Origin: Streptomyces sp. NBC_00414
GTDB taxonomy: Bacteria > Actinomycetota > Actinomycetes > Streptomycetales > Streptomycetaceae
Assembly: GCF_036038375.1 (NCBI RefSeq)
Contig: NZ_CP107935.1
Coordinates: 7,254,001 to 7,318,000 of the forward strand
DNA: 64,000 nucleotides
Reading direction: 5' to 3'
Shown: positions 30,686-40,098 of the stretch, piece by piece
Layout of the letters: the number at the start of each line of letters is the position of its first letter
Numbering within the stretch: position 1 is the first letter of the stretch
Position numbers and translations under genes: made by a program
Notes under the pieces: model-generated
Told to the model about the DNA's origin: nothing
The model's input: only the letters and a program-made list of their open reading frames with translations
The model's database searches: none

Positions 30686-32707
30686 TCAGCGAAGGCCGTT
30701 GATCTCCCTCCCGCTGTCGAGGGTGCCCTTCAGCGCCGCCTGCGCGCCCTGTTCGGTCCGTACGGCGAGGAGATTGCTCCGGGCGGCCCCGCTGACGCCG
30801 CCCGTCGCACGGATCGACGCCGTGTCCTTGCTGCCCGCGGCGAGGAGGTACCAGTCGCCCTCGACGGACTTCCACAGCACACCCGCCAGGACGTGCGGAT
30901 CCTTCGAGCCGCAGGCGGACGCGTTCTCCGCCTTCGCCGCGACCGCGCCGTACCGCTGCCCCGGCGCGTGGAACTGGGCGAGCACCCGCGGGCCCCCGCC
31001 GCGCCAGGTGTCCGCGCGGGTGCACAGCCACTCCGCATCGCCGCTCCCGTCGGGGAGGGACTGCCGGGCGTAGCTCCAGGAGTTCACCGCGCGCACCCCC
31101 TGGCCCCGGGCGGCCGCGAGGGAGCAGGCCAGCGGGGACCAGGCAGCCGCCGAGGCGTCGCGGGGGTCCCCGGGACGGCCCGAGGTGAGACGGGCGGGCG
31201 TCAGCTCACCGAGGTCGGTCGTCAGCCGGGTGCCCGTCGGGCCCGCAAGCTCCAGCACGTTCCAGGAACGGCACTCGCCGGTCTGCTGGGCCGGGCTGGC
31301 GAACGGCTCGGTCACCCCGTCCGCCGAGCGCGCCAGTCGCGTCGTACCGGCCGCTCCGGCCTTGTCGTCGGCCGTACCGGCGGGGGCCTTCAGCAGGTCG
31401 CGCACGGTGGCGGTACGCACCCACGGTGCCGTCAGATAGCGGACGTTGCCGTCGGTGCGGCCCAGGACCAGCGCGCTCGCGTCGGCCCCCGTGGCGCCGT
31501 CGACCCGTGCGAAGTCGAGGGCGGCGCCCTGGGTGCCGCCGTCCTTCGCCTCGGCGTACCGGGCGATGCGCAGTCCGTCGTACAGCAGCACCACCCGGCT
31601 CTGGTCGACCACGCCCGCGTACAGGAGCTGGGGCGGTCCCGGTGGGGCGCCCGACGGGGTGCCCGGGGTCGCCGAGACCTGTACGGACTCGCCGGGCCGG
31701 GCCCAGACGGCGAGGGCGCGGCGCAGCAGGCCCTTGTCGCCGGTGAGTTCGCCGCGCGCGGGCCACACGGAGAAGTCGGTGCGCGCGGACGACTCCCAGG
31801 CCCCCGCCGGGACCAGCGTCAGCCTGCCGGGGTCCAGGGCGGCCTGGGCCGCCGGGTTCCGCGCGTACGGGGGCGCGGCGGCTCCGTCCGGGCCCCAGCC
31901 GTCACCGGGCATGCCGAGGAGCGCCCCGCACACGGCCACCGCGGCCGCCGCGGCGATCGCCGCCTTGACGTGCTGGCGGCGGCGCATCAGATCGGTGGGC
32001 CGGGCCTGCAGGGAGCACGGGTCGAACTCGGGGGAGGCCAGCAGCCCGTACCGCCCGTCCGGCCCGTCCGCCTCGGCGGCCTCGTCCGGCCCGTTCACCG
32101 CGAGCCCGGCACTCACCTTGTCCGCCTCGGCGAGCGCGGCGGCCGGGTTCTCCGCGCCGGCCGCGGCCAGCACCTTGCGTACGTCCGCGTCGGCCAGCCG
32201 TTCGAGACCGCGCAGGACGAAGGCGGCGCGGCCAGGGGCGGACAGCGCCGACAGCCGCTGGTCGAGGGCGAGTTCGTCGGCTCCGCCGGAGCGCGGGAAG
32301 AGCCGCAGCCCCCACACCTGGGGGAGCAGCGGCGGCAGTTGGGCCCGGGTGGGCCAGGCCCGGAAGGTCAGCGGCCTGCCCGCCTCCAGCGCCGTGCGCA
32401 GGACACGCAGCCGCACGTACGCGTATCCGGGATCGCGGTCACGGCTCTCGGCGGCGGTCTTCTGGGCCGGGAGGACGGCGGTGTCGCCGGAGGTCCGGCC
32501 GCGGGGCAGGGTGCGCTGGGTGAGCGCGTGAGCGGTGAGCACCCGGCGGTTGCGGCCGAGGCTCGGCGGCAGCACCAGGTAGGCGAGGCGGACGAGCCGC
32601 GGGTAGTGCTCGACGAGCGCGGCCTCGGCCTGCTCGATGTCGACCACCGGCCCGGGGGCGGCGGCTGACGCGGGGCGGGGGCGCGGGGCGACATCCTGTG
32701 ACTGCAC
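30686..32707 (-). CDS. Membrane protein with degenerate sigma-factor-like N-terminus
   Basis: 673 residues from a GTG. Residues 25-75 (EQAEAALVEHYPRLVRLAYL...) look like sigma-70 region 2, and about 150-185 (DQRLSALSAPGRAAFVLRGLERLADADVRKVL) look like region 4, as in ECF/SigE-type factors. A single membrane segment near 250 (KAAIAAAAAVAVCGALLG) leads to a large extracytoplasmic C-terminal half of unknown fold with paired cysteines. This suggests a sigma-like cytoplasmic part tethered to a sensor, but the catalytic-type helices look worn. Function unknown; the reading is by eye. Confidence 0.7.
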   Translation of the reverse strand: MQSQDVAPRPRPASAAAPGPVVDIEQAEAALVEHYPRLVRLAYLVLPPSLGRNRRVLTAHALTQRTLPRGRTSGDTAVLPAQKTAAESRDRDPGYAYVRLRVLRTALEAGRPLTFRAWPTRAQLPPLLPQVWGLRLFPRSGGADELALDQRLSALSAPGRAAFVLRGLERLADADVRKVLAAAGAENPAAALAEADKVSAGLAVNGPDEAAEADGPDGRYGLLASPEFDPCSLQARPTDLMRRRQHVKAAIAAAAAVAVCGALLGMPGDGWGPDGAAAPPYARNPAAQAALDPGRLTLVPAGAWESSARTDFSVWPARGELTGDKGLLRRALAVWARPGESVQVSATPGTPSGAPPGPPQLLYAGVVDQSRVVLLYDGLRIARYAEAKDGGTQGAALDFARVDGATGADASALVLGRTDGNVRYLTAPWVRTATVRDLLKAPAGTADDKAGAAGTTRLARSADGVTEPFASPAQQTGECRSWNVLELAGPTGTRLTTDLGELTPARLTSGRPGDPRDASAAAWSPLACSLAAARGQGVRAVNSWSYARQSLPDGSGDAEWLCTRADTWRGGGPRVLAQFHAPGQRYGAVAAKAENASACGSKDPHVLAGVLWKSVEGDWYLLAAGSKDTASIRATGGVSGAARSNLLAVRTEQGAQAALKGTLDSGREINGLR

Positions 32708-32784
32708 GTTCAGCAGAACGAGCGAATCGGTGGATGGTCACCTGGACTGCCCCGGTGCCGCCGGGGGTTGGCTCTCCGCCGGGG

Positions 32785-33348
32785 TTATTTCTCCGGCTGC
32801 GCGGGGGATTGTCCGTCCGGTTCCACGAGCAGCCGCGCGTAGTTCGCCATGGACCGCTGGTAGCGCGGCAGATGAGGGGCGAGGGCGCCCAGCGCGAGCG
32901 AGAGGCCCTCGCGCTCACGGCCGAGGCTCGCCAGGCACAGCGCGAGCGTCGCCCGTACGGCGTCGTCCAACTCGTCGGACACGCCGACGAGTTCGGGCGA
33001 CAGGAGTTTGACGCCCTCCTCCGCCTGTCCGAGGTTGCGCAGTGAGCTGGACAGCTGGATCTTGGCGCGCCGGCCCCGGTAGCCGTCGAGGCCGAGCGCG
33101 AGGGCCTCCCGGTACAGCGGCACGGCCTTGTCCGAATGGCCGGTCGAATCCCAGGCGCAGGCCCGCTCGAAGGGGCCGGACGGGCTGTCGGCGGGCAACT
33201 CGGCGACGAGCGCGTCGATCAGCGCCCGGAAGTCCGCCGCGTCCGTGTCCGGGTTCCGGTCGAAGCCGGCCCAGACGGCCGCCACGCGCTCGTCCCAGTC
33301 CGCCGTGCCTGTCACGCTGTCCGCTGCTGTCCTGTCCTCTGTCGTCAC
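32785..33348 (-). CDS. TPR-repeat protein
   Basis: About 187 residues with tetratricopeptide-like helical pairs (DKAVPLYREALALGLDGYRGRRAKIQL, then SSSLRNLGQAEEGVKLL), a protein-binding scaffold. The GTG at 33348 has GAAGG seven bases upstream; an earlier start at 33375 is possible. It precedes the sigma-like membrane protein gene on the same strand by 77 bases, so they may be co-transcribed. No partner can be named. Confidence 0.78.
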   Translation of the reverse strand: MTTEDRTAADSVTGTADWDERVAAVWAGFDRNPDTDAADFRALIDALVAELPADSPSGPFERACAWDSTGHSDKAVPLYREALALGLDGYRGRRAKIQLSSSLRNLGQAEEGVKLLSPELVGVSDELDDAVRATLALCLASLGREREGLSLALGALAPHLPRYQRSMANYARLLVEPDGQSPAQPEK

Positions 33349-33584
33349 CGGCACACCTTCGCACAGGTGCGCCAATCAAAAGCAACAGTGGTGTGGCGCA
33401 GGTCACTGTGATGTGCCCGATGGTGCCTGTATGACGGAATCGGTCACTCGTGCCGTCGCCGGTTGAGCGCGGAGCGTGCGGGAGCCGTATCGAAGAGCGG
33501 GGGCCCCTGCGGGGGCTTTCGCAGGCGTGGGCGCACGGAGCCGGCGAGGCTTGTCGCCGGAATGGACCCGGAGGTACGGACGTA

Positions 33585-34037
33585 ATGAGTTTTACGGGCA
33601 AGAGGCTCGCGGTCGGCACGGCCGGGGCGGTCGTGGCACTCCTGGCGATGACCGGCTGCGGCTCCGACGGCGGCGGCGAGAAGAAGGTTCCCGAGACCGC
33701 GACCGGGAGTCTGGAGCACATCGCGAGCGAGGCGGGCTGCAAGCCGAACATGCAGACGGACGCGGACACGATCCGGCAGGCCATCTGCAAGAAGTCCGGT
33801 GAGAAGTACGTCCTCGCGACCTTCGCCACCGACCGCGGTCAGGCCGAGTGGCTGACCGGGGCGAAGGACTACGGCGGCTACTACCTCGTCGGCCGCAAGT
33901 GGGTCGCCGTCGGTGAGAAGAAGACGGTCACGGCGCTGCGCGGCCGGCTCGGCGGGACCATGGAGGAAGGGTCCGAGCACATGAACCCGGGCGGCAGCCA
34001 CAACAGCGGCACGCACGGCGGCAGCACTCACAGCTGA
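33585..34037 (+). CDS. Small secreted lipoprotein
   Basis: 150 residues with a lipoprotein signal ending in LLAMTGC (Cys25), then a Gly/Ser/Lys linker. The body has two cysteines and ends in a His/Gly/Ser-rich tail (HMNPGGSHNSGTHGGSTHS) that might bind metal. The ATG at 33585 has GGAGG about ten bases upstream. A perfect 34-bp palindromic terminator follows. The family is unknown to me. Confidence 0.78.
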   Translation: MSFTGKRLAVGTAGAVVALLAMTGCGSDGGGEKKVPETATGSLEHIASEAGCKPNMQTDADTIRQAICKKSGEKYVLATFATDRGQAEWLTGAKDYGGYYLVGRKWVAVGEKKTVTALRGRLGGTMEEGSEHMNPGGSHNSGTHGGSTHS

Positions 34038-34108
34038 TCTCGCGGGTGCCTGCGGCTCGGCCACGAGGATTCACGAGGCTCACGAAGGTTCACGGTTCAG
34101 GGCGAACA

Positions 34109-34142
34109 GAAGCCGGCGGTGGGAATTCCCACCGCCGGCTTC
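34109..34142. terminator. Perfect 34-bp palindrome between convergent genes
   Basis: GAAGCCGGCGGTGGGAA joined directly to its reverse complement, with no spacer. It lies between the lipoprotein gene and the convergent DUF1996 gene and probably serves both. Confidence 0.82.
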
Positions 34143-34185
34143 CTTGTGCCCGACGCCCGTGCGCCACCCGTGGACTACGGGAGCG

Positions 34186-35751
34186 TCACGTGCAGTTCTG
34201 ACCGCTGTTGATGCAGTCCACGACCTCGTTCATCTCGTTCTCGTCGAAGAAGTTGATGAAGTCGTTGTGGTCGGTGATCGGCTTGTGCAGCTGGTCCGGG
34301 AAGGAGTCCACCGCGAAAGCGTTGGTGATCTGGTCACCCTGGATCTGCGGGGCCGCCACGTCGTAGACGAGACGGACCTGCAGCTGGGGGATGGCCTGGA
34401 AACCGTTGGCGCAGGTGCCGTCCGCCTGGACGAAGGACACGTGCGTGCGGTGGTTGGCGCTGTCGATGTTCTGGCCGTCCCAGCAGCTCTGGAAGTTGGA
34501 CGTGCGCACCACGGAGCTGCCCTCGGGGCAGATCGGGAACTTGTCCGTCAGCTGGCGGTCCTCGAAGCCGGTGCAGCTCCAGTTCGTGTTGGCGTTGTTG
34601 AGGCCGTTGACGAAGGCCTTGGCGTCACCGGTGATGATGCGCAGGGCCGTCGGCATCGCGACGACATCGCCCTTCTTGTTGCCCACGAACTTCAGCTGGG
34701 CTTCGCTGGCCTGCTGGATCGTGCCGACGTTGCCGTCCTGACCGCCACCGGCGGCGTCCGCGTCGATGTCGTCCTTGCCGTCCTGCACACGCAGCACCGG
34801 CCAGAAGTACGAGGACTTGTCGCCCTGGTTCTGGCAGGTGGTCTCGGCGTTCGCCAGGTCCTCGTCGCTCGCGAAAGCGTCGTTGGACTGGTTGCCGACG
34901 TAGTCGTGCTGGTGCTGGGCGCCGTTGCTGACACCCGGAGCGACGATCACGTTGTCCGAGTTGCGGAGCTCGTTCTCGTTGGTGCCGCAGCTCGTGGTGA
35001 AGGAGCCGGTGGAACCGCTGTCCCCGTTCGCGGGAAGCCCGTTGGCGCCCACACCCTTCGGTCCGCCGGTCGGCTGGACCTGGGTGATGTCCTGGAAGTC
35101 GGCTGCCACGGGCCCGTTGTCGGCCTGACCGCCGTTACCGCCGTCGCCACCCTGGCCGCCGCCGTTGCCGGCCTGGCCACCGTTACCGGCCTGGCCGCCA
35201 TTGTTGCCCTGGCCACCGTTGTTGCCCTGGCCGCCGTTGCCCTGACCGCCGTTGTTGCCCTGGCCCCCACCCGTGGGGTTGCCGGCGGGTACGCCCTGGC
35301 AGCCCGCGAACTTGCCCCATCCTCTGGGTCCCTTGCCGCCCGCGCGCTTGATGTTGTTGCTGATCCTGTCGAGCGTGGCGACACGCTTGGACTTCAGGGG
35401 GCTGAGGATGGCGTTGTTGACGTAGCCGGGGTCCCCCGCCTGGGCCTGGCGAGTGTCCGCAAGACGCTTATAGGCCTCCGTGACCTGCTGGTCGAGCTTG
35501 GCCAGCTCCTTGTCGACACCGGCGCGGGCGCCCTTGGGCACGGAGGTCAGCTTCTGGCCGACGTCCGGGCATTTGATCGTGGCCACCGATGCGGCGGTCG
35601 TCTGCGCGTTCCGCGTCGAGTTCTTGCTCTCGCCCGCAGAAGCGTAGATGTTGGCCGCAAGCAGACCGCCGCCACCCAGCGCGAGAGCCGCCGATGCGGC
35701 TATCGCCCGGTTGGCGAGCGTGGAGCGGCGTTTTCGGTTCGTGCGTCCCAT
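34186..35751 (-). CDS. Secreted DUF1996-domain protein with Gly/Asn/Gln linker
   Basis: 521 residues. A basic N-terminus and hydrophobic segment (ANRAIAASAALALGGGGLLA) form a signal or anchor. A helical region (90-170) is followed by GQGNNGG-type repeats (about 180-235) and then a DUF1996 domain, visible as DNVIVAPGVSNGAQHQHDYVG, HRTHVSF and the C-terminal DHNDFINFF. DUF1996 proteins are secreted in actinomycetes and fungi and have no firm biochemical role. AGGGAG precedes the ATG at 35751. The DNA of the repeat is a run of CCGTTGTTGCC-like units. Confidence 0.85.
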   Translation of the reverse strand: MGRTNRKRRSTLANRAIAASAALALGGGGLLAANIYASAGESKNSTRNAQTTAASVATIKCPDVGQKLTSVPKGARAGVDKELAKLDQQVTEAYKRLADTRQAQAGDPGYVNNAILSPLKSKRVATLDRISNNIKRAGGKGPRGWGKFAGCQGVPAGNPTGGGQGNNGGQGNGGQGNNGGQGNNGGQAGNGGQAGNGGGQGGDGGNGGQADNGPVAADFQDITQVQPTGGPKGVGANGLPANGDSGSTGSFTTSCGTNENELRNSDNVIVAPGVSNGAQHQHDYVGNQSNDAFASDEDLANAETTCQNQGDKSSYFWPVLRVQDGKDDIDADAAGGGQDGNVGTIQQASEAQLKFVGNKKGDVVAMPTALRIITGDAKAFVNGLNNANTNWSCTGFEDRQLTDKFPICPEGSSVVRTSNFQSCWDGQNIDSANHRTHVSFVQADGTCANGFQAIPQLQVRLVYDVAAPQIQGDQITNAFAVDSFPDQLHKPITDHNDFINFFDENEMNEVVDCINSGQNCT

Positions 35752-36012
35752 GGAACTCCCTCTGGCTTCCTTGCGGGGGCATCGAGGCGCCCGGCAGGAG
35801 GTGAAGCGGCTCCGTTCAATACGGAGGAGGTTCCTGAGGCGTTCAGAGGCCTCGGAAATTGATGAGAGTTCCGTGGCACAATCCCGCCGCAAGGGGACCA
35901 GAAGCCCCTGAAACAACGGCAGTTGAGCCGGAATTATTGAATATCATTCAGCGGCGAGTGGAACTCGGGAACGCTTTGAGCCGGTCCTTGTTCCGCTCGC
36001 TCCGGGACCATT

Positions 36013-36666
36013 TCAGCGGCCCTGGTCCAAATAGGCGAGAACGGCCAGGACGCGACGGTTGTCGTCGTCCGAGACATCCAGGCCCAGCTTCGCGAAGATG
36101 TTGGACGTGTGCTTGGCGATCGCCCGCTCCGTGACCACGAGTTGGCCCGCGATCGCCGCATTCGACCTGCCCTGCGCCATCAGTTCCAAAACCTCCAGCT
36201 CGCGCGGAGTCAGCCTGCCCAGCGGCCGGTCGTCGTCCTGCCGCCGCGCCAGCAACTGCTGGATGACCTGCGGATCCATCGCCGTGCCGCCCGCCGCCAC
36301 CCGGCGCACCGCGTCGATGAACTGCTCGGCGTCGAACACCCGGTCCTTGAGCAGATATCCGACCCCGCCCGCCCCGTCGGCCAGCAGTTCACGCGCGTAC
36401 AACTGCTCGACGTGCTGCGACAGGACGAGCACCGGAAAGCCGGGTCTGGCCCGGCGGGCCGCCAGCGCGCACTGCAGCCCCTCGTCGGTGTGCGAGGGCG
36501 GCAGGCGTACGTCGACCACGGCGACGTCGGGTGCCGTCTCGGCGAGCGCCCGCGTCAGTTCGGGACCGCTCTCGACAGCGGCGGCGATCTCGAAGTCGAA
36601 CGCCTCCAGCATCCGGACCAGCCCGTCGCGCAGCAGGAACAGGTCTTCGGCTAGGACAACTCGCAA
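36013..36666 (-). CDS. NarL/LuxR-type response regulator
   Basis: 217 residues: receiver domain (VVLAEDLFLLRDGL, phospho-acceptor Asp52 in VAVVDVRLP) and a LuxR-type helix-turn-helix near 150-195 (LTPRELEVLELMAQGRSNAA). The only start giving a complete receiver is TTG at 36666, with GGAG five bases upstream. It overlaps the end of the histidine-kinase gene by 16 bases, so translation is probably coupled. It partners that kinase; targets are unknown. Confidence 0.88.
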   Translation of the reverse strand: MRVVLAEDLFLLRDGLVRMLEAFDFEIAAAVESGPELTRALAETAPDVAVVDVRLPPSHTDEGLQCALAARRARPGFPVLVLSQHVEQLYARELLADGAGGVGYLLKDRVFDAEQFIDAVRRVAAGGTAMDPQVIQQLLARRQDDDRPLGRLTPRELEVLELMAQGRSNAAIAGQLVVTERAIAKHTSNIFAKLGLDVSDDDNRRVLAVLAYLDQGR

Positions 36667-37943
36667 GGGATCTCCATGGTCACCATGGTGGGGCCGCCCG
36701 CGGGGCTGCTGACGGCCAGGACGCCGTCGAATGTACCGAGTCGCCGTTCGACCCCGGAGAGTCCCGACCCCGAGCCGATCGTGGCACCGCCCCGGCCGTC
36801 GTCGGTGACGGAGATCCGCAGCATGCCGCCGTGCGCCGGGGTGTGGTGCAGGTCGACCCAGATCCGGGCGGCGCCCGAGTGCTTGACCGCGTTGGTGAGG
36901 ACCTCGCTGACGGCGAAGTACGCGGCGGCCTCCACCGGCTCCCCGAGCCGGCCGGGCAGGTCCACGTCGACCTCCGTGCCGACCGGCATCCGCAGAGCCA
37001 ACGCCCGTACGGCGTCGCCGAGTCCGCGCTCGGCGAGCACGGGGGGATGGATGCCGCGTACGAGGTCCCGGAGTTCGGTGAGGGCCTCGGCGGAGGACCT
37101 GCGGGTCTGTGCGAGCAGGTGCCTGGCCTTCGCCGGGTCCTTCTCGATCAGGGCCTCGATCGTGCCGAGGTCCATGCCCATCGCGACCAGCCGGGCCTGG
37201 GCCCCGTCGTGCAGATCCCGCTCGATCCGGCGCAGTTCGGCCGCGGAGGTGTCGACGGCGTCGCGCCGTGTCTCGGTGAGCACCCGGACCCGCTGGGCGA
37301 GTTCGCCCTGCCCGGACGCCAGGACGGACCGAGTCAGCAGGAAGTGGACGCGCAGGAGGTGAGGGATCGTGTAGATCCCGGCGACGAGGAGGGCGGCGCC
37401 CAGGGCCGCCGAGGCGAGCGCGGTGAGCTGCCCGCTCACCGGCACGAACCCGTACCACCAGCCGACGTGCGTGCCGTCGGTGAAGACCCGCCACAGGCCG
37501 GCGGCCAGCGCGAAGCCCTCGAAGGGGTAGAGGAGCAGCGCGGCGGGCAGCAGCGCGGTGACGAAGCCCGCGGTCATGTCCACCGGGAGCCACAGGAGGT
37601 CCCGCCGGACGGCCGGGTCGCCGAGCAGGTGGAAACACCGCCCCCACGGATTGGCGCCCTTCGGGACCGGCCGGTACGCGGGCGGGATCCGCACCCCGCA
37701 CCACCGGGCCGCCAGCAGCCGCCGCAGGTCCGCGAAACCGCGCACGGCGGCCAGTACCCAGGGCGTCGTGACGATGCCGATGCCCAGTGGCACGAGCACG
37801 ATCGACACGACGGACAGCACGAAGAGGACGATCGACCCGGTCAGTCCCACGACGGCCAGTACCAGAGCCCGCACCCCGGCGAGCGCGGCGGTCCGCACCC
37901 GGCCGCCCGTCCTGTCGTCCCCGTTGTCCCCGCTGGTGTCCAT
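36651..37943 (-). CDS. Sensor histidine kinase, HisKA_3 type
   Basis: 430 residues with several N-terminal membrane segments in a sensor region typical of actinobacterial NarX-like kinases. The dimerisation/phosphoacceptor box has His245 (ERRIERDLHDGAQARL region). The HATPase domain has SEVLTNAVKHSG (N box) and TDDGRGG (G1). It overlaps and should phosphorylate the downstream response regulator. The signal is unknown. ATG at 37943. Confidence 0.9.
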   Translation of the reverse strand: MDTSGDNGDDRTGGRVRTAALAGVRALVLAVVGLTGSIVLFVLSVVSIVLVPLGIGIVTTPWVLAAVRGFADLRRLLAARWCGVRIPPAYRPVPKGANPWGRCFHLLGDPAVRRDLLWLPVDMTAGFVTALLPAALLLYPFEGFALAAGLWRVFTDGTHVGWWYGFVPVSGQLTALASAALGAALLVAGIYTIPHLLRVHFLLTRSVLASGQGELAQRVRVLTETRRDAVDTSAAELRRIERDLHDGAQARLVAMGMDLGTIEALIEKDPAKARHLLAQTRRSSAEALTELRDLVRGIHPPVLAERGLGDAVRALALRMPVGTEVDVDLPGRLGEPVEAAAYFAVSEVLTNAVKHSGAARIWVDLHHTPAHGGMLRISVTDDGRGGATIGSGSGLSGVERRLGTFDGVLAVSSPAGGPTMVTMEIPCELS

Positions 37944-38029
37944 GCCCTCAGTCTCGCCCAACGCGCGGCCGTGGTCAGGGGGCCGAGCCACCCGGTGGGG
38001 GGTGGTGCTGGCATCACCCCCGGCTGGGT

Positions 38030-39022
38030 TCAGCCGTGCAGGAGCTTCTCCTCCACGGCGGGATCGAGTCCGACCACGGGACGGTCGGGGCGCTGGGGAG
38101 CGGTGCCGCCGATGTTCTGGAGCCAGTTCCAGGTGTCGGTCACCGTCTCGGAGACGGGACGGCAGCGGAGCCCGTCCCGTACCGCCTTCGACACATCGGC
38201 CCCGTGCACCATGGCGTGCAGCTCCGAGTCCGGCGGCACCCACACGGGCAGCTGCGTCCAGGGCTCCACACCGGCCGCCAGGATCACCCCGGGCTCGGTC
38301 CACCGGAGTTCGGCCCGCCCGCCCGTGACCCGCGCGCACGCGTCGAGCAGCGTCCGAGTGGTCGCGTGCCCCCGCGGGGAGACGACGTTGTACGCCCCGC
38401 TCGCGCCCCCTTCCGCCGCCGTGAGGGTCCACTCGGCGAGGTCGCGGACGTCGATGTACTGGAGTGGGAGTTCACGGGGGCCGGGCGCGAGCACGGGGCC
38501 GCCGCGGGCCGCCCGGGTGAGCCACCACGGCAGCCGGCCGATGTTCTCGTACGGGCCGAGGATCAGACCGGCCCGTACCAGGAGCGCCCGTTCCTCGCCG
38601 AAGGTGCCGAGCACGGCCAGTTCGCCACCGCGCTTGTCGCGCGGGTAGTCGGTCTGTCCGGCGTCGGGGGAGGCGCCCTCCACCACCGGGCTGTCCTCGT
38701 CGAAACCGGCCGGCTGCGGCCACGCGTACACGGAGCAGCTCGACACGTACACGTACCGCCGGACGCGGTCCTTCAGCAGTCGCGCGGAGTCCCGGACCAC
38801 GTGCGGAGCGCCCGACCAGGTGTCGACCACGAGATCCCATTCGCCCTCGGCGAGGGCCGCGAGCCCGTCGGGCTCGGTGCGGTCGCCGTGCAGGGAGCGC
38901 ACGCCCGCGGGCGGGTCGTGCCGGCCGCGGTGGAAGACGGTCACGTCCCAGCCGCGGCCGAGCGCCGCCTCCACGACGGCCCGCCCCACGAACTCCGTAC
39001 CACCCAGCATCAGAAGTCTCAT
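38030..39022 (-). CDS. NAD-dependent epimerase/reductase (extended SDR)
   Basis: 330 residues with an N-terminal Rossmann motif (LLMLGGTEFVGRAVVEAAL) and an SDR-like YVYVSSCSVYAWP segment in place of a strict YxxxK. The pattern is that of extended SDR proteins related to mRNA-binding/epimerase members in plants and actinomycetes. Substrate unknown; it may be a reductase or isomerase of a sugar or isoprenoid. It is separated from the kinase gene by 86 bases and on the same strand. Confidence 0.8.
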   Translation of the reverse strand: MRLLMLGGTEFVGRAVVEAALGRGWDVTVFHRGRHDPPAGVRSLHGDRTEPDGLAALAEGEWDLVVDTWSGAPHVVRDSARLLKDRVRRYVYVSSCSVYAWPQPAGFDEDSPVVEGASPDAGQTDYPRDKRGGELAVLGTFGEERALLVRAGLILGPYENIGRLPWWLTRAARGGPVLAPGPRELPLQYIDVRDLAEWTLTAAEGGASGAYNVVSPRGHATTRTLLDACARVTGGRAELRWTEPGVILAAGVEPWTQLPVWVPPDSELHAMVHGADVSKAVRDGLRCRPVSETVTDTWNWLQNIGGTAPQRPDRPVVGLDPAVEEKLLHG

Positions 39023-39100
39023 GGAGGTGACTCTGCCCTGCTCAGCCGTGCGGCGGAACGGAATTCTGCCCACAGGCAAACCGCTCCGCCGCCGGGTGGA

Positions 39101-39706
39101 TCAACTCCCCGTCGGGGGCGTGTACTTGTAACCGACGCGCCGGACCGTGCGGATGGTGTCGCGGTGCTCCACGCCGAGCTTGCGGCGCAGCCGGGCGATG
39201 TGGACGTCCACGGTCCGGCCGTCGCCCACGTGCCCGTAGCCCCACACCGTGGTGACCAGCTGGTCGCGGGTGTGCACCCGGTGCGGATGCGCCACCAGGT
39301 GCGCGAGCAGCTCGAACTCCAGGTACGTGAGGTCGAGCGGCCGCCCGTCGACCTCGGCGGTGCGCTGGACGGTGTCGACCCGCACGGGGAAGTCGAGGCC
39401 GGCCTCGCCGGACTCCTCCGACCCGGTCACCGCCGTACCCGTGCCGGTGTCCGGTACGGCGACGGGCAGGAGGGAGGGCTGGTCGGCGGGGACGAGGACC
39501 AGGTACCCGATCATCGGCGGCCGGCCCGGCAGCGTGGGCAGGGTGTGCGGGGGAGCGGGCAGCCAGGTGGCGCCCGGCGGAAGGAGGTCGGTGACGTCGA
39601 CCACCTCGTCCCGGTCGACGGCACGCAGCCGATGGCGTGCGGAGCCGGTGGACGGGGCCGGGGAGGAGACGGTGGCCACGGAGGAGAAGGAGCGGGTGTT
39701 CGCCAT
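39101..39706 (-). CDS. OmpR-type winged-helix DNA-binding protein without receiver
   Basis: 201 residues. The C-terminal half is a clear OmpR/PhoB winged helix (LDLTYLEFELLAHLVAHPHR, TVWGYGHVGDGRTVDVHIARLRRKLG, RTVRRVGYKY). The N-terminal half is Pro-rich with a short hydrophobic strand region and no phospho-acceptor domain, so it acts as an orphan regulator. It lies between glnII and the epimerase gene on the same strand. GlnR is also an OmpR-type orphan, but this protein does not resemble it in length or N-terminus. Confidence 0.85.
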   Translation of the reverse strand: MANTRSFSSVATVSSPAPSTGSARHRLRAVDRDEVVDVTDLLPPGATWLPAPPHTLPTLPGRPPMIGYLVLVPADQPSLLPVAVPDTGTGTAVTGSEESGEAGLDFPVRVDTVQRTAEVDGRPLDLTYLEFELLAHLVAHPHRVHTRDQLVTTVWGYGHVGDGRTVDVHIARLRRKLGVEHRDTIRTVRRVGYKYTPPTGS

Positions 39707-39783
39707 GAGAGGTCAGCTCTTTTCGCGCGAGAGGTCGTCGAGGACGTACGTCGTGCGCGCTGGCCGAAGGCCGTACTACGGCT

Positions 39784-39939
39784 TTAGAGGGCCTGCGCGT
39801 TCGTCGCGCGACAACACACCCGGTCGAAGTCGTGGTGCTGACGGGAAGGCCAGAAGGGCTCAAGGTCGTGACGACCCGTAGCGATGCACTCCTGGAAGCT
39901 GGCCATGCCCCCATTGAAGCAGACACAGCCCCGCAACAT
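39784..39939 (-). CDS. Small cysteine-containing protein (putative)
   Basis: A 51-residue frame starting MLRGCVCFNGGMASF and ending DRVCCRATNAQAL, with mostly G/C third positions. AGGAGG lies three bases before the ATG at 39937-39939, and an internal ATG at 39906 is possible. It has four or five cysteines, including CVC and CC pairs, which could bind metal or make it a leader peptide for the downstream winged-helix gene. It lies in the 392-base gap between glnII and that gene. Function unknown. Confidence 0.5.
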   Translation of the reverse strand: MLRGCVCFNGGMASFQECIATGRHDLEPFWPSRQHHDFDRVCCRATNAQAL

Positions 39940-40049
39940 CAGCCTCCTCTCACTGACCGGACACCCACCACCGTTCAGACGGCCCGCGACCAACCCCCAC
40001 CGGCCCGCACGTGCCCACAACCCCCACGCCCCCCTGAGCGGACGCGAAA

Positions 40050-40076
40050 GGGCGCCCACCACGCAGGTGAGCGCCC
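40050..40076 (-). terminator. glnII terminator
   Basis: GGGCGC-N-CACC stem with loop ACGCA and one mismatch, 23 bases beyond the glnII stop. Read on the minus strand it is followed by TTTCG, giving a reasonable intrinsic terminator. Confidence 0.7.
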
Positions 40077-40098
40077 CTCCAAGTAAAAATCAGCAGAT

